A DNA stretch of 64,000 nucleotides from Piscibacillus sp052246295. Its GTDB lineage: Bacteria; Bacillota; Bacilli; Bacillales; Alkalibacillaceae. The DNA lies in the NCBI GenBank assembly GCA_052246295.1, contig JBQQCO010000008.1. One strand, given 5' to 3'. How positions within the stretch are numbered: the stretch's first letter is position 1; every line of letters starts with the position of its first letter. The notes under the pieces were generated by a model. That model was not told where the DNA came from. It was given only the letters and a program-made list of their open reading frames with translations, and did not search any database. The position numbers were made by a program, and so were the translations under genes. Positions 1 to 7,809 of the stretch are shown piece after piece.

Positions 1-441
1 GCACCACCAGTTGTCACCATCACCTTTACCTATCGTGATTAAAATCGCTTCATATGTGCCGCCTGGGTACACGTAGCGATCGTACACTTTATCTGGAAAT
101 TCAACCTCTCCAAAATCTACTGAGAAAGATTGATTGCCAACCGTGTCAGCCACAATTGATTCAATTTGATCAAGATTAGTTTGGATAATCTCGCGCGCAT
201 CCTCAATCGATGTTAATTCCTCGACCCATTCTGTAATCTCTGCGTTTACTTTGTCACGAACTTCGCGCTTCAACTCTTGATCCGTATCACTATTTGAGTT
301 TGCTAGAATGCGTAGACGAATCGCCTCATCTGGAATGACTTGGTACCCTGATTCTTCTGTAGGCTGCGACTCTGCTACTGACTCCATATAAACGAATTGA
401 ATGACTAGAACTAGTGCAATCCCCATTAGAATGTACTTCAT
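1..441 (-). CDS. spoIIR: Stage II sporulation protein R (partial, runs off left edge)
   Basis: An open minus-strand frame starts with ATG at 441 and stays open to the window edge (147 codons read; the Bacillus protein is about 220 residues, so the C-terminal part is missing). The N-terminus is a hydrophobic signal/anchor (residues 1-20), followed by RIRILANSN-like family sequence (here RLRILANSNSD near residue 42) and the conserved YPGGTYEAI and GxGDNWWC segments. In Bacillus, SpoIIR is made in the forespore under sigma-F, crosses to the intermembrane space and triggers SpoIIGA to process pro-sigma-E in the mother cell. Its place just beyond prmC matches the B. subtilis order. A weak AAAGGTTG ribosome site precedes the start. 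Confidence 0.9.
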   Translation of the reverse strand, partial: MKYILMGIALVLVIQFVYMESVAESQPTEESGYQVIPDEAIRLRILANSNSDTDQELKREVRDKVNAEITEWVEELTSIEDAREIIQTNLDQIESIVADTVGNQSFSVDFGEVEFPDKVYDRYVYPGGTYEAILITIGKGDGDNWWC

Positions 442-479
442 CTCAATCAACCTTTCTCGTAATCTAGTAATTTTACAAT

Positions 480-509
480 CATTATGAACAGGGTTGATAG
501 AGTTTATAC
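480..509 (-). promoter_or_regulatory. Candidate sigma-F promoter of spoIIR
   Basis: On the minus strand GTATA is followed, 15 nt later, by GTTCATAATG, resembling the sigma-F pattern (GYATA, then GGnnAnAnT). It lies about 40 bp upstream of the spoIIR start, as expected for a forespore gene. The -10 match is partial, so this is an inference from position and motif. Confidence 0.4.
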
Positions 510-588
510 ATGGATCCCAAAAAAAGTCTTGCCACTTTGGAAGATTATGTTTATGATAGTTTTTAAAAACTTATGAGGGGGCGTTTTC

Positions 589-1131
589 ATGTTTGTGCAT
601 CAAGTAGATGAGAAAGTGTCGTTAAGGTTGGTGGACCTCGGGGATGCTGAAGAACTTTTTAAATTGACCGATGCTTCGCGTGACCATCTTCGTACTTGGC
701 TGCCTTGGCTCGACAAGACGAAGACGAAAGACGATACAGTCGAATATATTAAGTTTAGTAAAAAGTTATATGCTGAGAATAAGGGCATGAATGCTGTGAT
801 TTTATATAACGGCGAGATGGCTGGAGTTGCAGGTTTCAACGAACTAGATTGGACTAATGGCATTGCCTATATTGGATATTGGCTTGGAGCTGATTTTACC
901 GGGAAAGGGATCATGACACGTGCAGCTGGTGCTTTAACGAATTATGCGCTAGGTGAGCTTGGTATGAATAAGGTTGATATTCGAGCGGCTGAACATAATC
1001 GCGGCAGTCGTGGGGTACCAGAGCGACTTGGATTTACTCAAGAAGGCCGCATTCGGAGTGGCGAGTGGCTTTACGATCATTATGTCGACCATATTGTTTA
1101 TGGCATGTTGAAAGATGAGTGGATGAAATAA
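589..1131 (+). CDS. GNAT-family N-acetyltransferase, RimJ/RimL type
   Basis: A 180-residue single-domain protein resembling ribosomal-protein-serine acetyltransferases such as B. subtilis YdaF. The acetyl-CoA pyrophosphate-binding motif is the GADFTGKGIMT stretch at residues 100-110, and the C-terminal signature N-x-x-S...ERLGF...EG is at about 137-153, followed by a terminal YxxD...YG...W segment. It probably transfers an acetyl group to a protein N-terminus or small amine; the substrate cannot be read from sequence. The start is fixed by GAGGGGG at 575-581. It is a single plus-strand gene facing prmC, so it looks like an accessory insertion next to the conserved spoIIR-prmC block. An 18-bp perfect hairpin in the following repeat may end its transcript. 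Confidence 0.85.
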   Translation: MFVHQVDEKVSLRLVDLGDAEELFKLTDASRDHLRTWLPWLDKTKTKDDTVEYIKFSKKLYAENKGMNAVILYNGEMAGVAGFNELDWTNGIAYIGYWLGADFTGKGIMTRAAGALTNYALGELGMNKVDIRAAEHNRGSRGVPERLGFTQEGRIRSGEWLYDHYVDHIVYGMLKDEWMK

Positions 1132-1137
1132 AAGGAA

Positions 1138-1400
1138 GAGGCTGGGACAAAAGATATCTTATCCTTAGAGAAGACGAATATTAGGAGTCAAGTTACTCCT
1201 AATATTCGTCTTCAATTTTTAGCTGCGTCAAAATGCTTCGCTTTCCGCAGGCACGACTTCAACTTCCCCAAACTCACTTTCGTTCGTTTGGCGTGATTTT
1301 CAGCTCGTGCTGTTCCTGCAGGAGTCTGCGCATTTTGACTACGCTAATAAAACTCAATATTCGTTTTTTTGTTAAGCTACTTTTCTTTTGTCCCAGCCTC
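1138..1400. repeat. Composite inverted-repeat element, short form
   Basis: Bounded by a perfect 16-bp inverted repeat, GAGGCTGGGACAAAAG at 1138-1153 and its complement at 1385-1400. Inside are a perfect hairpin with 18-bp arms and 6-nt loop (1171-1212), then the dispersed Bacillaceae-type repeat with CTTTCCGCAGGCACG on one side and CGTGCTGTTCCTGCAGGAGTC on the other. A longer copy with the same ends lies at 25572-26007. There is no coding capacity, so it looks like a miniature mobile or palindromic element. Confidence 0.85.
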
Positions 1401-1404
1401 ATTT

Positions 1405-1530
1405 TTGGGACATTAGGATGTGGTTTTTGGGCTCGAAATTTGTCGAAACTGGGCATCACCTCAATTTTATGAGACATTGAGAGCCATTTATAAGACATTC
1501 AGCTGTTTTTATAGGACATTGTGCCACATA
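1405..1530. repeat. 21-bp tandem array, core TATRRGACATT (six units)
   Basis: Units start at 1405, 1426, 1447, 1468, 1489 and 1510, exactly 21 bp apart. The last three carry TATGAGACATT, TATAAGACATT and TATAGGACATT; the first has TTGGGACATT; the second and third are degenerate. Sequence between cores differs in each unit. The last unit overlaps the prmC stop codon, so the array fills the gap between two convergent genes. A TTTGTCGAAA sequence (a perfect Spo0A box) occurs at 1439-1448. Confidence 0.8.
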
Positions 1531-2336
1531 ACTATACGATTTTTGCCATTAATGTCTTGTAAAACTTGAAATCTAGCTTCAGGAAAAGCTTTTTGGATAA
1601 GCTTTGGAACCGATTCCCCTTGATCGTGACCAATTTCAAACGCAACAAGCCTTGGCGTTTTTTTCAAAAGTCGAATTTGCTTAATGATTTCGTGGTAAGC
1701 CGCAAGCCCATGGTCATCTGCAAACAATGCGAGCTCTGGGTCGTGCATCACCGTTTCCGATAACGTCGTTCGATCGGACTCCGGAATATATGGTGGATTG
1801 GAGATTACGACGTCTATATTCTCATTCATGACGGGTTCTAAAAAATTCCCTTGCTCAAACTGGACATCGGCATCCAAACGATTGGCATTGTCCTGTGCGA
1901 CCAAGAGCGCGTCCTGACTAATATCGGTTGCAATGACATTAAGGTCCGGTAGCTCTTTTTTCAACGTAAGAGCGATGATGCCACTTCCAGTCCCGACATC
2001 AACAACCGTGTCATCAGGCTTAAGCTCTGGCTTCACAGCTTCAATTAATTCCTCGGTCTCAGGGCGCGGAATCAACACATGTTCGTTCACCTGAAACGTC
2101 CGACCGTAAAATTCGGTTTTACCTGTAAAATGCTCAAGCGGCTTTCCGGTTTTGGCATGTTCGAGAATCCATGACTCATACGTGTTCCATTGATTAAGCG
2201 GTTCACGCTGGATTAATAAAAACTCTGCTAAATCCATGTCCAATAAATGCATGAGCATCAAATCAGCCACACGTGGTTCTCGATTATGTTTTTCTAAAAA
2301 AGAAGAAGCCCATACGCGGGCCTCTTTAACAGTCAT
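1509..2336 (-). CDS. prmC: Peptide chain release factor N5-glutamine methyltransferase
   Basis: PrmC methylates the glutamine of the GGQ motif of release factors RF1 and RF2 using S-adenosylmethionine. The protein has an N-terminal helical domain, the LIPRPETEEL segment, the SAM-binding VDVGTGSG loop (about residue 115) and the catalytic NPPY motif (about 180-183). The frame is open upstream to 2363, but that would overlap prfA by 20 nt and add nine residues absent from relatives; ATG at 2334-2336, just after the prfA stop, is preferred. It is encoded directly after its substrate gene prfA, as in most Firmicutes. Its stop codon is inside the 21-bp array at 1405-1530. Confidence 0.95.
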   Translation of the reverse strand: MTVKEARVWASSFLEKHNREPRVADLMLMHLLDMDLAEFLLIQREPLNQWNTYESWILEHAKTGKPLEHFTGKTEFYGRTFQVNEHVLIPRPETEELIEAVKPELKPDDTVVDVGTGSGIIALTLKKELPDLNVIATDISQDALLVAQDNANRLDADVQFEQGNFLEPVMNENIDVVISNPPYIPESDRTTLSETVMHDPELALFADDHGLAAYHEIIKQIRLLKKTPRLVAFEIGHDQGESVPKLIQKAFPEARFQVLQDINGKNRIVMWHNVL

Positions 2337-2343
2337 ACTCACT

Positions 2344-3414
2344 TTATTCACCGACTTCTTCAAGTTTCTTCGTCTGCTCTTCGATGATGAGCGCGTCTAG
2401 AACCTCATCTAGCTTACCTTCCATCACTTGGTCTAACTTGTTGATGGTCAAACCAATGCGGTGGTCGGTAACACGACTTTGCGGATAGTTATATGTGCGA
2501 ATACGCTCAGAACGATCGCCCGTACCGACAGCTGACTTACGGTTTTCATCATACTCAGCCTGCGCTTCTTGTTGGAACTTTTCATAGATACGCGCACGAA
2601 GTACTTTCATCGCTTTTTCTTTGTTTTTAATCTGTGACTTTTCATCCTGACAAGACACTACAACGCCTGTCGGTTCGTGAGTTAAACGAACAGCTGACAT
2701 TGTCGTGTTAACACTCTGCCCACCTGGACCAGATGAAGCGAACGTGTCAACGCGAATATCTTTTTCATTAATATCCACTTCAACTTCTTCTGCTTCAGGC
2801 AAAACAGCTACTGTCGCAGTCGACGTGTGTATTCGGCCACCTGATTCAGTTTCAGGTACACGTTGTACACGGTGAGCTCCGTTTTCATATTTTAACTTCG
2901 AATAAGCACCACGGCCGTTTACCATGAAAATGATTTCTTTATAACCACCCATGTCGGCTTCGTGATAATCGATAACTTCTGTTTTCCAGCCCTTGCTTTC
3001 CGCGTAACGCGAGTACATACGGTATAGGTTTGCTGCGAATAATGCCGCTTCCTCGCCACCCGCTGCACCACGGACTTCCATAATAACGTTTTTCTCATCG
3101 TTCGGGTCTTTCGGAATAAGTAACAGCTTCATCTCTTGCTCAAGCTCTTCCACTTCCGGTTCAAGCTCGGATAATTCCTCACGGGCCATTTCTCGAAGGT
3201 CCTCATCCGATTCATCTTCTAAAATACTTTTAGATTCTTTAATCGACTCCGTTACCTCTTTGTAACGACGATATTTTTCAACCACTTCTTGTAAATCCGA
3301 TTGTTCTTTCGAATACTCACGTAATTTTTTTGAATCATTGATGACTTCAGGGTCCATCAACAGTTCCGTTAATTTATTATAACGGTCTTCAATATGCTGT
3401 AATTTATCGAACAT
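2344..3414 (-). CDS. prfA: Peptide chain release factor 1
   Basis: RF1 recognises UAA and UAG stop codons in the ribosomal A site and triggers peptidyl-tRNA hydrolysis. The 356-residue length is normal. The codon-recognition P-x-T motif reads PET at 187-189, as in B. subtilis, and the catalytic GGQ is at 231-233 within SSGPGGQSVN. The long acidic, helical N-terminal domain (1-110) is typical. It is cotranscribed with prmC immediately downstream. The start is a plain ATG with a nearby GGTG-type ribosome site, and a TATAAT -10 element lies about 20-30 bp upstream. Confidence 0.97.
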   Translation of the reverse strand: MFDKLQHIEDRYNKLTELLMDPEVINDSKKLREYSKEQSDLQEVVEKYRRYKEVTESIKESKSILEDESDEDLREMAREELSELEPEVEELEQEMKLLLIPKDPNDEKNVIMEVRGAAGGEEAALFAANLYRMYSRYAESKGWKTEVIDYHEADMGGYKEIIFMVNGRGAYSKLKYENGAHRVQRVPETESGGRIHTSTATVAVLPEAEEVEVDINEKDIRVDTFASSGPGGQSVNTTMSAVRLTHEPTGVVVSCQDEKSQIKNKEKAMKVLRARIYEKFQQEAQAEYDENRKSAVGTGDRSERIRTYNYPQSRVTDHRIGLTINKLDQVMEGKLDEVLDALIIEEQTKKLEEVGE

Positions 3415-3522
3415 TTCCGTACACCTCTGCTTTACTATACATACTCCACATTATATCATATCACAAATGTGAAAAATATTTCGCATGTTATCGGTAAATT
3501 TATGAGACATTACTGGTAGAAA

Positions 3523-3555
3523 AAAGCTTAAATGCAGTTCTGCATTTAAGCTTTA
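3523..3555 (-). terminator. Intrinsic terminator of tdk
   Basis: A perfect hairpin pairs AAAGCTTAAATGCAG with its complement around a 2-nt loop. It overlaps the tdk stop codon and is followed on the minus strand by a run of six T. It separates tdk from prfA. Confidence 0.8.
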
Positions 3556-4175
3556 TAGCTTGTGCGCTTTGTATAAACACGTTTTGACGATCTTGGGTGG
3601 TTTGGAACTTCGTGATGGTGACGACAACGAGGCTCGTACGATTCGGATGCACCAACTAAAATAATTGGGTCATCGTATGATGCGGGCTCACCGTCAATTA
3701 GGCGCTGCGTTCTGCTGGCGGGAGAGCCGCAGACCGGACAAATAGCATTTAGTTTCGTTACCGTTTCGCTAAAAGCCATTAAGTCTGGCATCGGGCCAAA
3801 CGGTTCACCACGGAAATCTTGGTCAAGACCTGCTGCAATCACGCGAATACCACGATCCGCTAAATTTTGGGCGACTTGTACAATGCCATCATCAAAAAAT
3901 TGGGCTTCATCTATGCCAACGATGTCGATTTCTTCTGTGATGTACTGTTCGATTTGGCTCGAGTCATCAATAGGACGAGCGATCACTGAATCTCCGTTAT
4001 GGGATACGACCGATTCATCGTCATAACGGTTATCCAATGCTGGTTTAAAAACAATTACCTTTTGATTACCATAAGTCGCACGGCGAACGCGACGAATTAA
4101 TTCTTCTGATTTTCCAGAAAACATACTTCCACAAATGACTTCTAACCAGCCTTTGTGTTCCATCACATACATCAT
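3546..4175 (-). CDS. tdk: Thymidine kinase
   Basis: Salvage enzyme that phosphorylates thymidine (and deoxyuridine) with ATP; type II, TK1-like family. The P-loop is GSMFSGKS at 16-23, Walker B/lasso region DEAQFF at 89-94, and the structural zinc ligands are CPVC at 146-149 and C184...H187 in CRHHH. The length (209) and strong similarity to B. subtilis Tdk make the call secure. AGAGGTG lies 7 nt before the ATG at 4175; a second ATG directly follows, so the start could be one codon later. It keeps its usual place between rpmE and prfA. Confidence 0.97.
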   Translation of the reverse strand: MMYVMEHKGWLEVICGSMFSGKSEELIRRVRRATYGNQKVIVFKPALDNRYDDESVVSHNGDSVIARPIDDSSQIEQYITEEIDIVGIDEAQFFDDGIVQVAQNLADRGIRVIAAGLDQDFRGEPFGPMPDLMAFSETVTKLNAICPVCGSPASRTQRLIDGEPASYDDPIILVGASESYEPRCRHHHEVPNHPRSSKRVYTKRTSYKA

Positions 4176-4308
4176 GATTGGGCACCTCTTTGCATTCGTT
4201 ATTGTTATTATAGGTAAATTAGGTCCTATGTACTAATTTTTCGTGTAGAAAAATTTGGCTCCACCAAATTAGGTGAAGCGAATCTTTTCTTATTAAAATT
4301 AAAGCAAT

Positions 4309-4409
4309 AGGCGGACGCTTTCCGCGGGCACGGCTCGAGCCTCCTCGGCAGATAAGCGCTGCCTGTGGGGTCTCGAGACTCGTGCTGTTCCCGCAGGAGT
4401 CGCCGCCAT
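4309..4409. repeat. Dispersed Bacillaceae-type palindromic repeat
   Basis: About 100 bp with inverted-repeat organisation: GGCGGACGCTTTCCGCGGGC at one end and CCCGCAGGAGTCGCCGCC at the other, with CACGGCTCGAG and CTCGAGACTCGTG pairing internally. Similar ends occur near 1240, 10840, 14920, 20300, 25680 and 59740. It lies in the 383-bp gap between tdk and rpmE2 and is not coding. Confidence 0.75.
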
Positions 4410-4448
4410 TTTCCTTTTACAAACAAATATATAAAGTAAAATTAAAAA

Positions 4449-4538
4449 AGCTGACCGTTCTTGCTAAGACACCATGTGTAAGGTTATATCTTGTTATAAC
4501 GTTTACGATGGTGTTCAGCAATTGTGAACGGCCAGCCT
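4449..4538. repeat. Long imperfect inverted repeat, probable terminator of rpmE2
   Basis: About 40-bp imperfect arms (AGCTGACCGTTCTTGCTAAG at one end, its near complement ending at 4538) can fold into one very long hairpin with a small loop near 4490. On the minus strand it follows the rpmE2 stop and ends in GCTTTTTT, so it can act as an intrinsic terminator. The stem is much longer than needed for termination, so it may be a small palindromic insertion. Confidence 0.65.
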
Positions 4539-4558
4539 CATTTTTAAAACACCCTAAA

Positions 4559-4804
4559 TTAGTTAAGGTTGTATTTCTTCTTGAATCGATCTACACGTCC
4601 ACCAACTTTGTCAGCTTTTTGCTTACCAGTGTAGAACGGGTGAGAAGCTGAACTGATTTCAACACGGATTAATGGGTACGTGTTACCGTCTTCCCATTCA
4701 ATTGTTTCTTCAGATTCTAAAGTAGAACCAGTTAAGAATTTGAAATCAGAGCTTGTGTCTAAGAATACAACTTTACGGTATTCTGGATGGATATCGTTTT
4801 TCAT
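4559..4804 (-). CDS. rpmE2: 50S ribosomal protein L31, type B (zinc-independent)
   Basis: An 81-residue L31. It has the type B pattern: start MKNDIHPEYRKVVF, SSASHPFYTG and C-terminal GRVDRFKKKY, and none of the four zinc-binding cysteines of type A L31. B. subtilis has zinc-type rpmE at this exact place next to rho and keeps its type B paralogue (ytiA) elsewhere under Zur, so this locus carries the replacement form. GAAGGAGTG precedes the ATG. It has its own promoter and a leader of about 85 nt in the rho-rpmE2 gap. Confidence 0.95.
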   Translation of the reverse strand: MKNDIHPEYRKVVFLDTSSDFKFLTGSTLESEETIEWEDGNTYPLIRVEISSASHPFYTGKQKADKVGGRVDRFKKKYNLN

Positions 4805-4924
4805 GCTATTACACTCCTTCTTGCCCTGAATCCTGTGGAAACAGAGTTGTTTAACCGTCTTTTGACGGGAGAAAACTATCTTTTCATACAGAGTGATTAT
4901 ATCAACTGCTTATCATTTTTGCAA
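4805..4924 (-). promoter_or_regulatory. rpmE2 sigma-A promoter and leader
   Basis: TTGCAA (4924-4919) and TATAAT (4901-4896) are separated by exactly 17 bp, a near-consensus sigma-A promoter inside the gap after rho. The transcript leader contains a CCGTC/GACGG hairpin and complementary CTCTGT/ACAG pieces before the ribosome site. L31 leaders that bind the protein are known in Firmicutes; whether this is one is not decidable here. Confidence 0.7.
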
Positions 4925-4931
4925 GAAGTTT

Positions 4932-6212
4932 TTATCTACGAGAACCTTTCATTTCATCATCCATGATTTTGAAAAATTCATCGTTCGTTTTCGACTGACG
5001 TAGGCGACGTAGGAATCGCTCTAAGAAATCGTTTTGATCCTGCATTGTTTTGCGGATGGCCCACATTTTATCCAGCTGTTCTTTTGGTAGTAAAAGTTCT
5101 TCTTTTCTTGTACCAGAACGTAATACGTCGATCGCTGGGAAAATTCTTCGGTTCGCTAGATGACGGTCTAAGTGAAGCTCCATGTTACCTGTACCTTTGA
5201 ATTCTTCGTAAATGACGTCGTCCATGCGTGAGCCAGTATCAACGAGTGCTGTTGCTAAAACGGTTAAGCTTCCGCCTTCTTCGATGTTACGCGCCGCACC
5301 AAAGAATCGCTTCGGACGGTGGAATGACGCTGGGTCAATACCACCGGAAAGTGTACGACCACTTGGCGGGATTACTAAGTTGTACGCACGTGCTAGTCTT
5401 GTAATCGAATCTAGTAGGATTACAACATCTTGCTTGTGCTCAACTAAACGCATTGCACGCTCAAGAACAAGCTCAGACACTTTAATATGGTTTTCTGGTA
5501 CTTCATCAAAAGTTGAGCTTACAACATCAACATCGTCCCCAACAGAACGCTCGATGTCAGTTACTTCTTCAGGACGCTCATCGATAAGTAAGATAATTAA
5601 TTTAGTATCAGGATGTTTTTCCGTAATACTGTTCGCCACTTCTTTAAGGATTGTTGTTTTACCCGCTTTTGGCGGCGCAACAATTAATCCACGCTGACCA
5701 AAACCAACCGGCGCCATCATATCAATAATTCGCGTTGATAGCATATTACTCTTTGTTTCTAATGTCATTTTACGATCTGGATATAGTGCTGTTAGACCTG
5801 GGAAGTGAATACGTTCTTTTGCACTTTCCGGATCATCCCCGTTGACAGCATCGACGTGTAGAAGTCCGAAATAACGCTCATTTTCCTTAGGCGGACGCGC
5901 TTTACCCGACACTAAATCCCCATTTCTTAAATCAAAACGACGAATTTGCGATGCCGATATGTAAATATCCTCAGGGCTCGGCGCATAGTTAATCGGTCTT
6001 AAGAAACCAAAACCTTCGTTCGGAATGATTTCTAACACGCCATCCACGAACATCTTGCCGTCCTTCTCTGCTTGCGCTTTTAATATCGCAAAAATTAATT
6101 CTTTTTTATTCAGTTTTGCATAATAAGAAACACCAAAATCACGCGCAAGAGCATACAGCTCCTTCAACGTCTTCGTTTCTAATTCTGCAATCGTTAAAGT
6201 CTGTTCAGCCAC
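4932..6212 (-). CDS. rho: Transcription termination factor Rho
   Basis: Hexameric RNA helicase that terminates untranslated transcripts. A Rho N-terminal helical domain (1-48), an RNA-binding cold-shock fold (53-125, with GFGFLR) and a RecA-type ATPase are visible: Walker A PKAGKT at 181-186, Walker B VVILLD at 263-268, and the Q-loop PPSGRTLSGG after it. The length (426) is typical. It keeps its synteny with rpmE and tdk. A good promoter lies about 115 bp upstream, leaving a leader compatible with Rho autoregulation, which is known in B. subtilis. Confidence 0.98.
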   Translation of the reverse strand: MAEQTLTIAELETKTLKELYALARDFGVSYYAKLNKKELIFAILKAQAEKDGKMFVDGVLEIIPNEGFGFLRPINYAPSPEDIYISASQIRRFDLRNGDLVSGKARPPKENERYFGLLHVDAVNGDDPESAKERIHFPGLTALYPDRKMTLETKSNMLSTRIIDMMAPVGFGQRGLIVAPPKAGKTTILKEVANSITEKHPDTKLIILLIDERPEEVTDIERSVGDDVDVVSSTFDEVPENHIKVSELVLERAMRLVEHKQDVVILLDSITRLARAYNLVIPPSGRTLSGGIDPASFHRPKRFFGAARNIEEGGSLTVLATALVDTGSRMDDVIYEEFKGTGNMELHLDRHLANRRIFPAIDVLRSGTRKEELLLPKEQLDKMWAIRKTMQDQNDFLERFLRRLRQSKTNDEFFKIMDDEMKGSRR

Positions 6213-6321
6213 AATTACACCACTCTTTAATATATTTTATTTTTATCATTTTATATGGATTAAAACTTGGAATGTCTCATGAAGTGAGATTAAGGGATCC
6301 ATTGAGGTTGGCTACCACTCT

Positions 6322-6350
6322 ATTCTATCCTTTTTTGCGGGAGGTTACAA
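6322..6350 (-). promoter_or_regulatory. Sigma-A promoter of rho
   Basis: On the minus strand TTGTAA and TAGAAT are separated by 17 bp, with the TATCTA array just upstream. No other good promoter is seen between the NERD gene and rho. Confidence 0.6.
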
Positions 6351-6384
6351 GTGAGATTTTGAAATACTTGTGGCAGTGCGAGGT

Positions 6385-6510
6385 TATCTAATACTTTTTG
6401 TGATTTATCTACCCCTTTTTAAAATATATCTACCCCGAAATTTGTCGACGGAGTAAAAATGGCTATTTTATCTACCCCAAAATTCAATTTATCTAACTAA
6501 AGTTGACGTA
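6385..6510. repeat. 21-bp tandem array, core TATCTACCCC, copy 1 (six units)
   Basis: TATCTA occurs at 6385, 6406, 6427, 6469 and 6490, all multiples of 21 bp; the fourth position (6448) is a degenerate unit reading GTCGACGGAGTAAAAATGGC. The array overlaps the 3' end of the NERD-domain gene. The stretch from about 6399 to 6478 is essentially identical to 7660-7739. Confidence 0.85.
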
Positions 6511-7489
6511 AATAAGAAATCATGTGATTAAAGTCTTCATCATAATTAAAATCTAATATATATGTGGTTCCTTTATTAGTTCCGATTTTCTTATCCGTAA
6601 AGCGATATAGATTTTTTCTCATGAAGTGCGTGTTATTTTCGCCGAGCCACAATCGAGCTTTTTCATTGGTGATTTGTGGACCATAGATAAGGAAATAATC
6701 CTTTAAACCTCTCATTAATCCACCAGGGTCTTGGTTACTACAATTTTTGCAGATGTAGGTGTTTCGCTCTCGCACCATCGATTTCTTAAAACAATTTAAA
6801 CAGACCACTCCTGGTGCGAAGTCATTTTCTTCAATTTTATATTTATGCATAAGTGATGGATCTAACGGATTATTCTCGGTGATGAGTATTTCCATTAAGT
6901 TTTCTGGATTTATGACGTGAGGATGATTTTGATAACGTTTCTGTAACTCCTGATACTCATAGGCAAGTTTATGGCCGTAAATAATTTGTGAGCTCGTTTG
7001 ATTATCGCGCTTTAGAATTCCATTTTGATTTACTAGACATACTAACGTTTCGATCGGCACGTGATACCCTTTTAGTTTAAGCCATTCGCTAAGTAATTCT
7101 CGTTGGCGTTCAACCTGCAGTGTGGGATCTTGATAAAGCTTTACCTGGTCTTCAAATACTTGAATTAATCCGCCTGAGTCATGATCCAAATACAGTGTAC
7201 CTCTGTAATTTTTCACTTCAATAATGAGTAAAAATTGGTTTGTAATAAGTAGTAGGTCGATCTCAAAATTTTGACCTTGATAATAAAGTCGAAGGTTATA
7301 AAACCTGAGGTAGTTTTTATAAACAATGGGGTACAGAAAATAGTTGATGGATTTTTCACCTTTGTGGCCAGCTTTATACATGGATAAATCTTTCTTCAGT
7401 AATGTGTAACCTACATGCGTCGGATTCAAATTAAACAAATAAGCAAGTTGCCTTAGTAATTTAATTGGTAAATCAGAAGTTTTTCCCAT
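6497..7489 (-). CDS. NERD-domain protein with C-terminal zinc ribbon
   Basis: A 330-residue protein with a nuclease-related (NERD) domain at about residues 40-130: GEKSIN at 44-49, E-I-D at 76-78 and the E-V-K signature at 91-93, matching the restriction-endonuclease-like active-site pattern. A CLNC/CKNC pair (230-233, 247-250) suggests a zinc ribbon, followed by a roughly 70-residue C-terminal domain. Substrate and role are unknown; NERD proteins are suspected DNA-processing enzymes and some act in defence contexts. The gene is absent from the syntenic B. subtilis interval between rho and glpX and is flanked by two near-identical direct copies of the TATCTACCCC array, so it is probably a mobile or recombined insertion. 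Confidence 0.8.
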   Translation of the reverse strand: MGKTSDLPIKLLRQLAYLFNLNPTHVGYTLLKKDLSMYKAGHKGEKSINYFLYPIVYKNYLRFYNLRLYYQGQNFEIDLLLITNQFLLIIEVKNYRGTLYLDHDSGGLIQVFEDQVKLYQDPTLQVERQRELLSEWLKLKGYHVPIETLVCLVNQNGILKRDNQTSSQIIYGHKLAYEYQELQKRYQNHPHVINPENLMEILITENNPLDPSLMHKYKIEENDFAPGVVCLNCFKKSMVRERNTYICKNCSNQDPGGLMRGLKDYFLIYGPQITNEKARLWLGENNTHFMRKNLYRFTDKKIGTNKGTTYILDFNYDEDFNHMISYLRQL

Positions 7490-7645
7490 AGTTCACCCTC
7501 CTTTTGATAACAAAAGGATTGCGTATCTAAATTGTGGTGTCAACGGGTAGAAAATTGGATTTTCTCTTATAGGAAAAACGGTTTTTCTGGGTGAAAATGT
7601 CGCAAACAAACAATTTCTAATAGGAAAATTAAAAAACACACTTTT

Positions 7646-7771
7646 TATCTAACCCTTTTTGTAATTTATCTACCCCTTTTTAAAATATATCTACCCCGAA
7701 ATTTGTCGACGGAGTAAAAATGGCTATTTTATCTACCCCTAAACACAATTTATCTAACTTTAGCCAAAAAA
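7646..7771. repeat. 21-bp tandem array, core TATCTACCCC, copy 2 (six units)
   Basis: TATCTA at 7646, 7667, 7688, 7730 and 7751 with a degenerate unit at 7709, the same architecture as the copy at 6385-6510 and in direct orientation. Together they bracket the NERD gene. The rest of this 320-bp gap (7490-7645) is AT-rich upstream sequence of the NERD gene with no further element recognised. Confidence 0.85.
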
Positions 7772-7799
7772 AACGTTTCCGACCCAAGCCGGAAACGCT
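7765..7799 (-). terminator. Intrinsic terminator of glpX
   Basis: The hairpin AGCGTTTCCGGC / GTCGGAAACGTT is followed on the minus strand by eight T. It lies 11 bp after the glpX stop and ends the murA-glpX transcript. Confidence 0.85.
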
Positions 7800-7809
7800 C
7801 CATGTGGAA

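Noticed and set aside
3455..3475. TCACAAATGTGA as a regulator (CRP/FNR-like) site before prfA
   Set aside because: Short near-palindrome in AT-rich DNA; prfA is not known to be so regulated.
5212..5697. 161-codon plus-strand ORF opposite rho
   Set aside because: Antisense shadow of the rho gene, with low-complexity Ser/Thr-rich translation.
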